From Hominenteromicrobium sp900549945 (GTDB taxonomy: Bacteria; Bacillota; Clostridia; Oscillospirales; Acutalibacteraceae): DNA of 64,000 nucleotides. Under the pieces are notes generated by a model. That model searched no databases. It had not been told where the DNA came from and worked only from the letters and a program-made list of their open reading frames with translations. This document shows, one piece after another, positions 1 to 7,614 of the stretch (the stretch's first letter is position 1; each line of letters begins with the position of its first letter). The translations under genes and the position numbers were made by a program. Location of the stretch: positions 159,552 to 223,551 of the forward strand of contig CABRNK010000002.1 in NCBI GenBank assembly GCA_902472305.1, in the 5' to 3' direction.

Positions 1-614
1 CCGCACTGCTTTTTGTATGTGTCTTATGCGGGGCGTTGGCGCTCACCGGTTGCGCATCCGCGAATGACGGGACACCGATGACGCCGGAAAATGTGCTGGA
101 AAAGGCATTTCAAAAAGATCAGCAGACGTTTTCAGAAGCGTTCGGCGTGAATTTCGACACGGATGCAGAGCTGATTCTCGGGCAGCCGGACAATTACCGG
201 CTGATCGACGCAGTCGAGCTTTACGGGCGCACGGCGGATCGCACAGACCTCTACTTTGTTGAAAATGAGCTGCTCCAGTTCGAATATCAGTTCGCCTTTT
301 CCGGCGGGGAGCAGGCGCTTTCCGACGCGCTCGACTTCGCGAAAAAGCGTGCGGCGGAGAGCGGGAAGGCGTACGGGGATTCGATTTTGCGGGAGCGGTA
401 TCTGGTCTCCGAGGATACACCGCTGCTTGCGGATTACGAAGCGGCGGCGCTGTATGAAAAGTGGGCGCAGGCACCGGATGAGCCGCACAATGCCGCGGAT
501 GCGTTTGCGGTTTCGGAAAGCTGTGTTTTGGAAATTACGTTGACGACATTTGACAATTCCACGTATGTTGTGGCGCTGAGCTATAAGCGCCCGGTGGAAA
601 AAAGCATACCGTAA
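1..614 (+). CDS. Lipoprotein of unknown function, 5' end outside window
   Basis: The reading frame is open from base 3 and has no stop before the window edge, so the start lies upstream. The first visible residues form a hydrophobic run ending in the lipobox LTGC, with the lipidated Cys encoded at about 48-50. This implies a lipoprotein anchored to the outer face of the membrane. The mature part (about 185 residues) is acidic and soluble, with no repeat or catalytic motif I recognise. A hairpin terminator follows 22 bp after the stop. The function is unknown; the lipoprotein call is solid, and only the extreme N-terminus is missing. Confidence 0.75.
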   Translation, partial: ALLFVCVLCGALALTGCASANDGTPMTPENVLEKAFQKDQQTFSEAFGVNFDTDAELILGQPDNYRLIDAVELYGRTADRTDLYFVENELLQFEYQFAFSGGEQALSDALDFAKKRAAESGKAYGDSILRERYLVSEDTPLLADYEAAALYEKWAQAPDEPHNAADAFAVSESCVLEITLTTFDNSTYVVALSYKRPVEKSIP

Positions 615-635
615 AAAATGACGGAAAAGCGCCGG

Positions 636-664
636 CGCCGGGAGACTGTGCCCGGCGCTTTTTT
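636..664 (+). terminator. Rho-independent terminator after lipoprotein gene
   Basis: An 8-bp GC stem (GCGCCGGG at 636-643 with CCCGGCGC at 652-659) closes an 8-nt loop and is followed by a run of T. Confidence 0.8.
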
Positions 665-726
665 GCGCAAGCCCTTTTGCAGTCACGCGTTCCGCGCCGC
701 CGCATAAAATATTGCAGGCGGATCGC

Positions 727-755
727 TTGCGTTTTGCGGACGGCTGTGTTAGAAT
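727..755 (+). promoter_or_regulatory. Sigma-A promoter of the cysE-cysS T-box transcript
   Basis: A -35 TTGCGT (727-732) and a -10 TAGAAT (750-755) are separated by 17 bp. Transcription should begin near 762, just before the T-box leader. Confidence 0.75.
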
Positions 756-764
756 AAGGCATAT

Positions 765-1018
765 AGAAAAACGCTGTGACCGAACGAGTAACCCGGAATG
801 CGACCGAAAGAGAGCGGCGGCCGCCGGCTGAAAGCTGCCGCAGGGAGGCGCCGGGCGAAGTGCATTCGCGAGCGGATGCGGTGAGCCCTAGGTGAGCCGC
901 GTACGGCGTCGGCACGTTAAGCCGTTTCAAGTGATAAACCGGAGTGGAACCGCGGATTTGATGCGCATATGCGTATTTTCGCCCCCGAGCGCCTTTGTGC
1001 GTTCGGGGCTTTTTGCTT
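765..1018 (+). promoter_or_regulatory. T-box leader, probably tRNA-Cys responsive
   Basis: The 250-nt leader has an AGTA element near 787, typical of the stem I S-turn. The T-box core GGAGTGGAACCGCGG lies at 941-955. A terminator follows, with CCCCGAGCGC near 991 pairing with GCGTTCGGGG near 1008, then T5. The NCCA-binding bulge reads TGGA, which fits a tRNA with U73, as tRNA-Cys has. A TGC triplet at 861-863 after GAAG is the best specifier candidate. Uncharged tRNA-Cys would favour antitermination and expression of cysE-cysS downstream. The T-box class is seen directly; the Cys specificity combines this evidence with the downstream genes. Confidence 0.88.
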
Positions 1019-1034
1019 TTAAGGAGATGATCGT

Positions 1035-1688
1035 TTGTTTTCGAAGCTGAAAGCGGAGCTGGACGCCGTGATGGAGCGCGACCCCGCCGCGCGCAGCCGG
1101 GCAGAGGTGTATTTCCTCTATGCCGGCTTTAAGGCGGTGCGCGCCTACCGCAGGGCGAACTGGTTTTACCGCCGCGATATGAAGTTTATTGCCCGCATGA
1201 TCTCCCAGCGCGCCCGCCGGCGCACGGGCATTGAGATCCATCCCGGGGCGACAATCGGGAAAAATCTGTTCATCGACCACGGCATGGGCGTCGTAATCGG
1301 CGAAACGACCGTGATCGGCGATAACTGCACGCTGTATCAGGGCGTTACGCTCGGCGGCACCGGCAAGGACCACGGCAAGCGCCATCCGACGCTCGGCGAC
1401 AATGTGCTCGTCGGCGCGGGCGCCAAGGTGCTCGGCCCGTTCCGCGTCGGAAATAACGCGCGCGTCGCGGCCGGCGCGGTCGTGCTCAACGCGGTGCCGG
1501 ACGACGCCACGGCCGTCGGCGTTCCGGCGCGGGTCGTGCGCGTGGGCGGCAAGCCCGTGAACAGCGCGCTGGATCAGATCCACGTCGTCGATCCAATCGC
1601 ACAGGAGATGTGCCGCCTGCGCGTGGAGCTCATGCACATGCGCGGGACGCTCGAGAAGAAAAAAACAGGGGAAACCGAAGAATCATAA
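1035..1688 (+). CDS. cysE: Serine O-acetyltransferase
   Basis: This enzyme transfers acetyl from acetyl-CoA to L-serine, giving O-acetylserine, the first committed step of cysteine synthesis. The 217-residue length matches the short bacterial CysE. The C-terminal two thirds are hexapeptide repeats of a left-handed beta-helix. The catalytic region contains DHGMGVVIGE and GKDHGKRHPT with the expected His residues. The start is TTG at 1035, preceded by AAGGAGATGA at 1021. It lies directly behind the T-box and 21 bp ahead of cysS, so synthesis and charging of cysteine share one tRNA-sensing control. Confidence 0.93.
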   Translation: MFSKLKAELDAVMERDPAARSRAEVYFLYAGFKAVRAYRRANWFYRRDMKFIARMISQRARRRTGIEIHPGATIGKNLFIDHGMGVVIGETTVIGDNCTLYQGVTLGGTGKDHGKRHPTLGDNVLVGAGAKVLGPFRVGNNARVAAGAVVLNAVPDDATAVGVPARVVRVGGKPVNSALDQIHVVDPIAQEMCRLRVELMHMRGTLEKKKTGETEES

Positions 1689-1709
1689 GGAAAGGATACG
1701 GTATTTGCC

Positions 1710-3149
1710 ATGCAGCTCTATAACACACGCACCCAGAGAAAAGAGGAATTTATCCCGCACGAGGCCGGCAAGGTCAAAATGTACACCTGCGGCCCGACCG
1801 TTTACCACTTCGCCCACATCGGCAACCTGCGCACGTACATCATGGAGGACGTGCTTGAAAAGGCGCTGCGCTGCCTCGGCTACGATGTGACCCGCGCGAT
1901 GAACATCACGGACGTAGGCCACCTTTCGAGCGACGCCGACACCGGCGAGGACAAGATGCTCAAGGGCGCCCGCCGCGAGCATAAGACGGTCATGGAAATC
2001 GCAAAATTCTACACCGACGCGTTCTTTGCCGACTGCGAAAAGCTCGGCATTAAAAAGCCGGAGATCGTCGTGCCCGCTACGAGCTGCATCGACACGTTTA
2101 TCGAGATGGTCGAAAGGCTCGTCGAAAAGGGCTTCGCGTACGTCGCAGGCGGCAACGTCTACTTCGATACCTCGAAGCTCGAGACGTACTACGTGTTCGG
2201 CAACATGGAGGAGGAGAGCCTCGCCGTCGGCGTGCGCGACAGCGTGGAGGAGGACGAAAACAAGCGCAATAAGAGCGACTTCGTGCTCTGGTTTACGAAG
2301 TCGAAGTTCGACGATCAGGAACTCAAGTGGGATTCCCCGTGGGGCGTCGGGTATCCGGGCTGGCACATCGAGTGCAGCGGCATCAGCGTGAAGTACCTCG
2401 GCGAATACCTCGACATCCACTGCGGCGGCATCGACAACGCGTTCCCGCACCACACGAACGAGATCGCGCAGAGCGAGGCATATCTCGGCCACCCGTGGTG
2501 CAAATATTGGTTCCACGTGCTGCACCTGAACGACGCGCGCGGCAAGATGAGCAAGTCGAAGGGCGATTTCCTCACGGTTTCGTACCTCGAGGAAAAGGGC
2601 TACGACCCGCTCGCCTACCGCATGTTCTGCTTGCAGTCGCACTACCGCAAGCCGCTGACCTTCACGTTCGAGAGCCTCGACAATACCGTGACGGCTTACC
2701 GCAAGCTTGTCTCGCGCATCGCCGCACTGAAGGCGGAGGGAGCGCACGACGCGGAGGGCTGCGAGGCGCTGCGCGCAAAGTTCCGCGGGGCGCTCGAGAA
2801 CGACATGAACACTTCGCTCGCGCTGACCGCGCTGTACGACGTGTTCAAGGCGAAGCTCTCGGACAGCGACAAGCGCGCGCTGATCGGCGAGTTTGACGCC
2901 GTACTCTCCCTCGGCCTGCTCGAGGCCGCCGACCGCCTTACAAAGGAGGCGGCGGAGAAAACGGCGGCAGTCCCGGAGGGCGTGACCGACGAGGAGGCCG
3001 CGGAGATCGAGGCGCTGATCGCAAAGCGCGCCGAGGCCCGCAAGGCGAAGGACTGGGCGACGGCCGACGCGATCCGCGATGCGCTCGCCGCGCGGCGCGT
3101 CGTTGTCACCGACACGCCGCAGGGCATTACGTGGAAGATCGAGCCGTAA
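1710..3149 (+). CDS. cysS: Cysteinyl-tRNA synthetase
   Basis: This class I synthetase attaches cysteine to tRNA-Cys. At 479 residues it has the usual CysRS length. The CGPTVYHFAHIGN signature (HIGH region and zinc Cys) is near residue 30, with the zinc-site GWHIEC and HHTNE segments in the middle. KMSKSKG near residue 278 is the KMSKS loop. GGIDNAFPHHTNEIAQSEA is the family block, with Asn in place of the common Leu. The gene follows cysE by 21 bp in the T-box operon and ends at a hairpin terminator. Confidence 0.95.
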   Translation: MQLYNTRTQRKEEFIPHEAGKVKMYTCGPTVYHFAHIGNLRTYIMEDVLEKALRCLGYDVTRAMNITDVGHLSSDADTGEDKMLKGARREHKTVMEIAKFYTDAFFADCEKLGIKKPEIVVPATSCIDTFIEMVERLVEKGFAYVAGGNVYFDTSKLETYYVFGNMEEESLAVGVRDSVEEDENKRNKSDFVLWFTKSKFDDQELKWDSPWGVGYPGWHIECSGISVKYLGEYLDIHCGGIDNAFPHHTNEIAQSEAYLGHPWCKYWFHVLHLNDARGKMSKSKGDFLTVSYLEEKGYDPLAYRMFCLQSHYRKPLTFTFESLDNTVTAYRKLVSRIAALKAEGAHDAEGCEALRAKFRGALENDMNTSLALTALYDVFKAKLSDSDKRALIGEFDAVLSLGLLEAADRLTKEAAEKTAAVPEGVTDEEAAEIEALIAKRAEARKAKDWATADAIRDALAARRVVVTDTPQGITWKIEP

Positions 3150-3163
3150 GCGGCTGATACAGA

Positions 3164-3192
3164 GGGGGCACTCCGCGGGGTGCCTCCTTTTC
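3164..3192 (+). terminator. Terminator of cysE-cysS
   Basis: An 8-bp stem (GGGGGCAC 3164-3171 with GTGCCTCC 3180-3187, one G-T pair) is followed by TTTTC. Confidence 0.7.
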
Positions 3193-3276
3193 CGTGTTTG
3201 GGGCCGCAGAATGGCGCGGGTTCCGCCGTGCCGTAGTATCGACCGCGATTCGGCGAGAAAAAACAAAAAATACGCA

Positions 3277-3305
3277 TTGACTTTCCCGTTTTTATGGGAT
3301 ATAGT
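3277..3305 (+). promoter_or_regulatory. Promoter of the UroD-family gene
   Basis: TTGACT (3277-3282) and TATAGT (3300-3305) have 17-bp spacing. The -35 is extended to TTGACTTTCCCG and the -10 to TATAGTGAAA. The same words recur at the D-aminoacylase promoter (7548-7576). Confidence 0.82.
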
Positions 3306-3351
3306 GAAAGCATATCAACCGCATTGCGTGCGGGAGTGGAGGCGTATTGAA

Positions 3352-4293
3352 ATGAACAAGAGAGAACGCGTGATCACCGCTTTAAAAGGCGGCGAGCCGG
3401 ACCGCGTACCCGCGGGATTCTGGTTCCATTTTAGCGGCGAGGCCGCAAAAGGGCAGGGCGCGATTGACGCGCACGTCGATTATTTTAAAAAATGCGATCT
3501 CGACATGATGAAGATCATGTGCGACGGCTACTTTGACTACCCGAACCCGCTGCAGGTGGAAAAGGCGGCGGACTGGTATAAGCTCGAGCCGATGGGCCCG
3601 GAGCACCCGTTTTTCAAGGAACAGGTCGAGCGCACGCGCGCGATCGCCGAGGCTGTCGGCGGGGAGGCGCTCGTATTTTATACCGTGTTCGCGCCGTTTT
3701 CCTCGATCCGCTTCGGCTACGGCGACGAGCTTGTGATGCGGACGCTGCGCGAGGACCCGAAGGCCGTCTGCCATGCGCTCGACGTGATCGCCGAGGACAA
3801 CAAAATGCTCGTGAAGGCGCTCTTTGAGGCCGGCGCCGACGGCATTTACTATAGTGTGCAGGGCGGCGAGAAAAACCGCTTCACGGTGGAGGAATACCGC
3901 AGGGTGATCACGCCGTCGGATAAAGCAGTGCTCGATTACGCGAATACGCTCGGCGAGTTCAACATCCTGCACTGCTGCGGCTGGGCGGGCGACCGGAACA
4001 ACATTGAGGTCTGGCAGGATTACGAGGCCGCCGCGGTGAACTGGGCGGTATACGTCGAAAAGATGGGCATGCGCGAGGGCCGCGATTTCTTCCCGAATGT
4101 GAAGTGCGTGCTCGGCGGGCTGGACAATACGCCGGCCGGCATGCTGTACAAGGGCACGGACGACGAGCTCAAGGCGGAGATCCGCCGCCTCTGCGCAAAG
4201 ACCGGCCGCAGCGGCTTCATCCTCGGCGCGGACTGCTCGATCCAGTCCGATACGCCGTACGAGCGCATCCGCCTCGCGACCGAATACAGGTGA
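3352..4293 (+). CDS. Uroporphyrinogen decarboxylase family protein (MtaA-like methyltransferase)
   Basis: This is a 313-residue TIM-barrel protein of the UroD family. It starts MNKRERVITALKGGEPDRVP, the opening typical of corrinoid-linked methyltransferase-like members rather than haem HemE. LHCCG near residue 210 and a later GADC give the H-x-C...C pattern used as a zinc-thiolate site in MtaA/MtbA methylcobamide:CoM-type enzymes. I therefore favour methyl transfer over decarboxylation. The ATG at 3352 is chosen because a strong promoter ends at 3305; a longer in-frame extension would start upstream of that promoter, inside cysS. It is monocistronic, with promoter and terminator close on both sides. 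No corrinoid protein partner is seen nearby, so the substrate is unknown. Confidence 0.82.
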   Translation: MNKRERVITALKGGEPDRVPAGFWFHFSGEAAKGQGAIDAHVDYFKKCDLDMMKIMCDGYFDYPNPLQVEKAADWYKLEPMGPEHPFFKEQVERTRAIAEAVGGEALVFYTVFAPFSSIRFGYGDELVMRTLREDPKAVCHALDVIAEDNKMLVKALFEAGADGIYYSVQGGEKNRFTVEEYRRVITPSDKAVLDYANTLGEFNILHCCGWAGDRNNIEVWQDYEAAAVNWAVYVEKMGMREGRDFFPNVKCVLGGLDNTPAGMLYKGTDDELKAEIRRLCAKTGRSGFILGADCSIQSDTPYERIRLATEYR

Positions 4294-4299
4294 AATTTT

Positions 4300-4329
4300 C
4301 CCGTGCAGCGTGTCCTGCACGGGATTTTT
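4300..4329 (+). terminator. Terminator of the UroD-family gene
   Basis: A perfect 9-bp stem CCCGTGCAG/CTGCACGGG (4300-4308, 4315-4323) is followed by ATTTTT. Confidence 0.88.
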
Positions 4330-4382
4330 CTGCGGTAAACGATTCGTAGAGTGCGAAACGGGGGAAATCAACGGGCGATCGG

Positions 4383-4411
4383 TTGCAAACCGGCGGGCCG
4401 GCGGCTAGAAT
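4383..4411 (+). promoter_or_regulatory. Promoter of XRE membrane regulator
   Basis: TTGCAA (4383-4388) and TAGAAT (4406-4411) have 17-bp spacing, just ahead of the GGAGG-like site and the ATG at 4434. Confidence 0.65.
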
Positions 4412-4433
4412 AGAGGGCAGGAGGTGTCGGCTT

Positions 4434-4922
4434 ATGGATGCTGAAAAATTCGGCGCGTTTATCGCAGCGGCGCGGAAGGAGAAAAATATGACGCAGAAGG
4501 CGCTGGCCGAGCGGCTGCACGTTACGGATAAGGCCGTCAGCCGGTGGGAGCGCGGGCTCGGCTACCCGGATATCCACACGCTCGAGCCGCTCGCCGAGGC
4601 GCTCGGGATCAGCCTTCTGGAGCTGCTCCACGCCGAGCGGGAGACGGCGGCGCCGGACGCCGGGGCCGACCGCGCGGCGGCAGATGCGGTCGGCTTTTTC
4701 AAGGCGGCGTACGGCCGCCGCCTGCACCGCCCGGATTACGAAAAGGCCGTGCTGCGGGCGATCCAGATCATCGCGGTGATCTTCATGCTGGGCTGCGTGT
4801 TCATACGCAACCAGATGCACATGCGCGTGCCGCTCTGGTACACCGTTGCGGGCGGCGCCGTGCTCGTGCCGCTTGTGATTTCCTACGTCGTGCTCCGGCG
4901 CCGGAACGAAAAGGACGCGTGA
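4434..4922 (+). CDS. XRE-family regulator with C-terminal membrane segments
   Basis: This 162-residue protein has an N-terminal HTH_3 domain (about residues 5-62; MTQKALAERLHVTDKAVSRW is the helix-turn-helix). A linker follows, then two hydrophobic helices, around 105-122 (IIAVIFMLGCVFI) and 130-152 (TVAGGAVLVPLVISYVVL), and a basic tail. This makes it a membrane-tethered DNA-binding protein. The ATG at 4434 follows GCAGGAGGTG. It stands alone between a promoter and the next promoter. Target genes are unknown; the neighbouring Nudix gene has its own promoter. Confidence 0.8.
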   Translation: MDAEKFGAFIAAARKEKNMTQKALAERLHVTDKAVSRWERGLGYPDIHTLEPLAEALGISLLELLHAERETAAPDAGADRAAADAVGFFKAAYGRRLHRPDYEKAVLRAIQIIAVIFMLGCVFIRNQMHMRVPLWYTVAGGAVLVPLVISYVVLRRRNEKDA

Positions 4923-4938
4923 ACAGGCCGCACAGGGC

Positions 4939-4967
4939 TTGCAGCCGCTCCCGTGCAGCGGTATAAT
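4939..4967 (+). promoter_or_regulatory. Promoter of Nudix gene
   Basis: TTGCAG (4939-4944) and a perfect TATAAT (4962-4967) have 17-bp spacing. Its position shows that an apparent start at 4953 cannot be used and that translation begins at 5037. Confidence 0.78.
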
Positions 4968-5036
4968 AAAGGGGAAGTATTGCCCGCCGACGGGGCCGGA
5001 CCTGTGGGCGGAGACAGAATCGAGGGAGTGGCTGCA

Positions 5037-5450
5037 TTGAAAACATGCGAGGTTTTCCCCGCGAACACGCTGGGGGAATACAAATTCGTCGTGATCCTTT
5101 CGCACATGGACGGCAAATACCTGTTGAGCCGCCACCGGGCGCGCACGACATGGGAGACGCAGGGCGGGCACATTGAGCTGGGCGAAACGCCGCTCGAGGC
5201 CGCAAAGCGCGAGTTCTGGGAGGAATCCGGCGCGCTGGAATACACGATCGAGCCGTTGTGCGACTACCGGGCTGCAGACGGCCTCGGCAGTTCCTCGGGC
5301 GCCGTGTTCCGGGCGGAGATCACAAAGCTTGGCCCGCTGCCGGAGAGCGAGATCGGGGAAACCCGCCTATTTGAAACCGTTCCGGAAAATCTCACATACC
5401 CGCACATCGCCCACGCGCTGTTCGCCTATGAGGCGGAGCAGAGGGCGTGA
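5037..5450 (+). CDS. Nudix hydrolase
   Basis: This 137-residue pyrophosphohydrolase carries the Nudix box GGHIELGETPLEAAKREFWEE continued by SG, which fits GX5EX7REUXEEXGU. The metal-binding Glu pair is present. The substrate (an oxidised nucleotide, NDP-sugar or similar) cannot be told from sequence. The TTG at 5037 is chosen because GAGGGAG lies 8 bp upstream and the promoter -10 is at 4962-4967. The longer frame opening at 4953 would begin inside the promoter. It ends 7 bp before a perfect 11-bp terminator stem. Confidence 0.88.
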   Translation: MKTCEVFPANTLGEYKFVVILSHMDGKYLLSRHRARTTWETQGGHIELGETPLEAAKREFWEESGALEYTIEPLCDYRAADGLGSSSGAVFRAEITKLGPLPESEIGETRLFETVPENLTYPHIAHALFAYEAEQRA

Positions 5451-5457
5451 AAGGCGA

Positions 5458-5492
5458 ACGGCCTGCCGCATTCGGGCGGCGGGCCGTTTTTT
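5458..5492 (+). terminator. Terminator of Nudix gene
   Basis: An 11-bp stem (5458-5468 with 5477-5487, one wobble pair) is followed by six T. Confidence 0.9.
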
Positions 5493-5579
5493 AATATCTC
5501 AAAAACATTTTTCCAGCAATTCCATAACAGCCCCGGTGTAGAATTTCGTCAGAAAACGACGGAAAGGGAGAGAACGACT

Positions 5580-6281
5580 ATGAATGCCGGAACAGCTTCG
5601 CTTCACCAGACAGGGACGATGACGCGCAAGCGGGAGGAGACGGCCGCCGCGTCCGTCTCCTATTCCACGCTTTTGTGGCTGTTTGTGATCGGCAGCGCGG
5701 TGGGCTTTGTGCTCGAAGGCCTCTGGTGCGTTTTGCGCACGGGCAGGTGGGAGAGCCATTCCGCCACGGTCTGGGGGCCGTTCTGCATCATCTACGGCGT
5801 CGGCGCCGTTGCGGTTTACCTGCTTTCGGCGTTTCTGAAAAACCGGGGCGTTCTTTTGCAGTTTGCGGTTTTCACCGTCTCCGGCGCGGCGGTCGAATAC
5901 TTCGGCAGCCTGATTCAGGAGATGCTCCTCGGCTCCGTCTCCTGGGACTACAGCGACCACGCGCTGAACATCGGCGGGCGAGTGAGCTTGCAGATGGCGC
6001 TGCTGTGGGGCGTTCTGGGGATCCTGTTCATGCGCCTTCTGTTTCCGCTGCTGGGCCGCCTGTTCGCCAAAATGCGCGGCAAAGGCTGGCGCGTCGCCTG
6101 CGTGTGCGTCTCGGTCTTTATGGCGGTGAACCTCCTCGTCACGGCGGCCGCCGTCACCCGGTGGCGGTCGAGAACGGAAGGCGCGGCGCCCGCGAGCGCC
6201 GCTGCGCAGTGGCTGGACGCGGCGTATGACGACCGGACCATGGCGGCGCTGTTCCCGAACATGACGTTTACGGCGGAATGA
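5580..6281 (+). CDS. CmpB-like putative ABC transporter membrane protein
   Basis: This 233-residue protein has about five hydrophobic segments. Its conserved block, GLWCVLRTGRWESHSATVWG followed by PFCIIYGVGAV, matches the 'ABC-transporter type IV, CmpB' family (PF06541) seen in many Clostridia. Family members are uncharacterised, and no ATPase is adjacent. The ATG at 5580 follows AAAGGGAGAGAACG. A C-terminal soluble tail of about 35 residues follows the last helix. Assignment to the family is firm; a transport role is only a database convention. Confidence 0.75.
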   Translation: MNAGTASLHQTGTMTRKREETAAASVSYSTLLWLFVIGSAVGFVLEGLWCVLRTGRWESHSATVWGPFCIIYGVGAVAVYLLSAFLKNRGVLLQFAVFTVSGAAVEYFGSLIQEMLLGSVSWDYSDHALNIGGRVSLQMALLWGVLGILFMRLLFPLLGRLFAKMRGKGWRVACVCVSVFMAVNLLVTAAAVTRWRSRTEGAAPASAAAQWLDAAYDDRTMAALFPNMTFTAE

Positions 6282-6283
6282 AA

Positions 6284-6326
6284 AAGCCCCGTGCGCCTGC
6301 GGCGGATCGCAGGGCGCACGGGGCTT
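6284..6326 (-). terminator. Terminator of the D-amino-acid lyase gene
   Basis: The 14-bp arms AAGCCCCGTGCGCC (6284-6297) and GGCGCACGGGGCTT (6313-6326) pair perfectly. On the minus strand the hairpin ends in TTTTT, while on the plus strand it lacks a T-run. It therefore mainly serves the minus gene but sits between two converging genes. Confidence 0.85.
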
Positions 6327-6362
6327 CTGTCTGTGGGGGAAGGACCGCGGGGGAAAGACGCG

Positions 6363-7463
6363 TCAGCGCCGTGCGTCTACGGTCCAGCGGCCGGTGATCC
6401 GGCCGTTTTCCGCAACGAGCGCCGCGCTGTAAAGCGCCGTCGTCGGGCAGATGTGCGTCGGGATCACGTAGAACGCGGCGCCGATCGCCGGGCGCTCGGC
6501 TTCGTGGCCGGGCAGCATACGGTACGTCCAGTGCTCCTCGCTCTGGAAGAGCGCTTCGGCATGTTCGAGGCCCGCAACAACGCCGCGCGGGCCGGCCGGA
6601 TCGCTTGCGATGCCCTTGCAGCCGAGGTCGAGCGTGAAAATACCGTCGGCCGGGTGGCTCACGACACGCGTCAGCACGGCGGCCGCCGGGGTAAAGGGCA
6701 GGTCGGGATAGGCGGCGCTGTAGCCGGCGTCCCACAAAAACACCGTGCCCGGCGAGAGAAAAACGTCCGGGTTGGCGGCATGGCAGGGAAAGGAGGGGCT
6801 GCCGCCCGCGATAATTGCCGGGATCTCCGTGCCGACCGCCTCGAGGCGGTCGAGCGCGTCGGCGATGGAGGCGACCATCTCGGCGACCTCGGCCTCGCGC
6901 TCGAGCAGGTCGGCCGTGTGCACGTGCCCGTCGTAGCAGTGCAGGCCGCTGAAGCGCAGCGCCTGCAGCGGGCCGATGGCGCGGATGAAATCGTACAGCC
7001 GCGCGGTTTCCACGCCGGTGCGGTTCATGCCCATGTTGACATCGACAAAAAAGCCGAACGAGGCGTTTCGCTGCGCGGCTTCCCTGTCGAGCGCGCACAG
7101 TGCGCCGCGGTCGTCAGCGAGCGCGTAAAACTGCACGGCAGGGTATTTCTGCACGAGCGAGACGAAGGCCGCGATTGCCGGCCCGACGAGCGGGTAAGCG
7201 AGCAAAACATGCGCGGCGCCGGCTTCTGCCGCCATCTCAGCCTCGGCGAGCGTCGCGCACTTGAAGCGGCGGACGCCCATTTCCATCTGCATTTCGAGCA
7301 TCGCGCGCATTTTGTGCGATTTCACGTGCGGCCAAAGGCGCTCGGCCCCGCCGGCGATCTCGATCGTGCGCCGCGTGTTCTCGCGGATCCGGTCCGCGTA
7401 ATAGATCAGGGCGGGGGAGAGGATCTCCCCCTCGTTTTCGATTCGGTACGTTTCAGCCTGCAT
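6363..7463 (-). CDS. D-threonine aldolase / D-serine dehydratase-like PLP enzyme
   Basis: This is a 366-residue fold-type III PLP enzyme of the alanine racemase-like N-domain plus DSD1 C-domain family. PHVKSHK near residue 45 supplies the Schiff-base Lys (K48). PTHICPTT near the C-terminus supplies the His337/Cys339 metal pair typical of D-threonine aldolase and zinc-dependent D-serine dehydratase. Expected chemistry is cleavage of D-threonine (or allo forms) to glycine plus aldehyde, or dehydration of D-serine to pyruvate and ammonia. It is divergent from the D-aminoacylase and RidA genes, across a region holding both promoters. That context supports a D-amino-acid catabolic role. Sequence alone does not separate lyase from dehydratase. 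Confidence 0.85.
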   Translation of the reverse strand: MQAETYRIENEGEILSPALIYYADRIRENTRRTIEIAGGAERLWPHVKSHKMRAMLEMQMEMGVRRFKCATLAEAEMAAEAGAAHVLLAYPLVGPAIAAFVSLVQKYPAVQFYALADDRGALCALDREAAQRNASFGFFVDVNMGMNRTGVETARLYDFIRAIGPLQALRFSGLHCYDGHVHTADLLEREAEVAEMVASIADALDRLEAVGTEIPAIIAGGSPSFPCHAANPDVFLSPGTVFLWDAGYSAAYPDLPFTPAAAVLTRVVSHPADGIFTLDLGCKGIASDPAGPRGVVAGLEHAEALFQSEEHWTYRMLPGHEAERPAIGAAFYVIPTHICPTTALYSAALVAENGRITGRWTVDARR

Positions 7464-7492
7464 GGTTCGGCCTCCTCACAGCGTTTGCGTTC

Positions 7493-7521
7493 AGTATACG
7501 CCGCCGCCCGCGCCGTGTCAA
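7493..7521 (-). promoter_or_regulatory. Promoter of the D-amino-acid lyase gene
   Basis: On the minus strand, TTGACA (7521-7516) and TATACT (7498-7493) have 17-bp spacing. It is divergent from the D-aminoacylase promoter only 27 bp away. Confidence 0.8.
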
Positions 7522-7547
7522 GCCGCGGGATTTTGCCCGCGCATCCC

Positions 7548-7576
7548 TTGACTTTCCCGCCCGGATACAGTATAGT
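7548..7576 (+). promoter_or_regulatory. Promoter of D-aminoacylase-ridA
   Basis: TTGACT (7548-7553) and TATAGT (7571-7576) have 17-bp spacing. The extended words TTGACTTTCCCG and TATAGTGAAA are identical to those at 3277-3309. Confidence 0.82.
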
Positions 7577-7614
7577 GAAATGGAATTCAAGCTGGTGGGG
7601 AAGGAGGCGCCCGC

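Noticed and set aside
1683..3266. A 527-codon open frame on the minus strand opposite cysS
   Set aside because: GC-rich third positions leave long antisense frames open. The plus strand encodes an unmistakable CysRS, and the antisense product is Arg/Ala/Val-rich without motifs. The same applies to antisense frames opposite D-aminoacylase, mutS2 and the beta-helix gene.
3352..4293. Haem-pathway HemE
   Set aside because: The UroD-fold protein has the HxC...C zinc pattern of corrinoid methyltransferases and no hem genes nearby, so a haem role is unlikely.
4953..5036. N-terminal extension of the Nudix protein
   Set aside because: The upstream in-frame start overlaps the promoter -10 region, so these codons would not be in the transcript.
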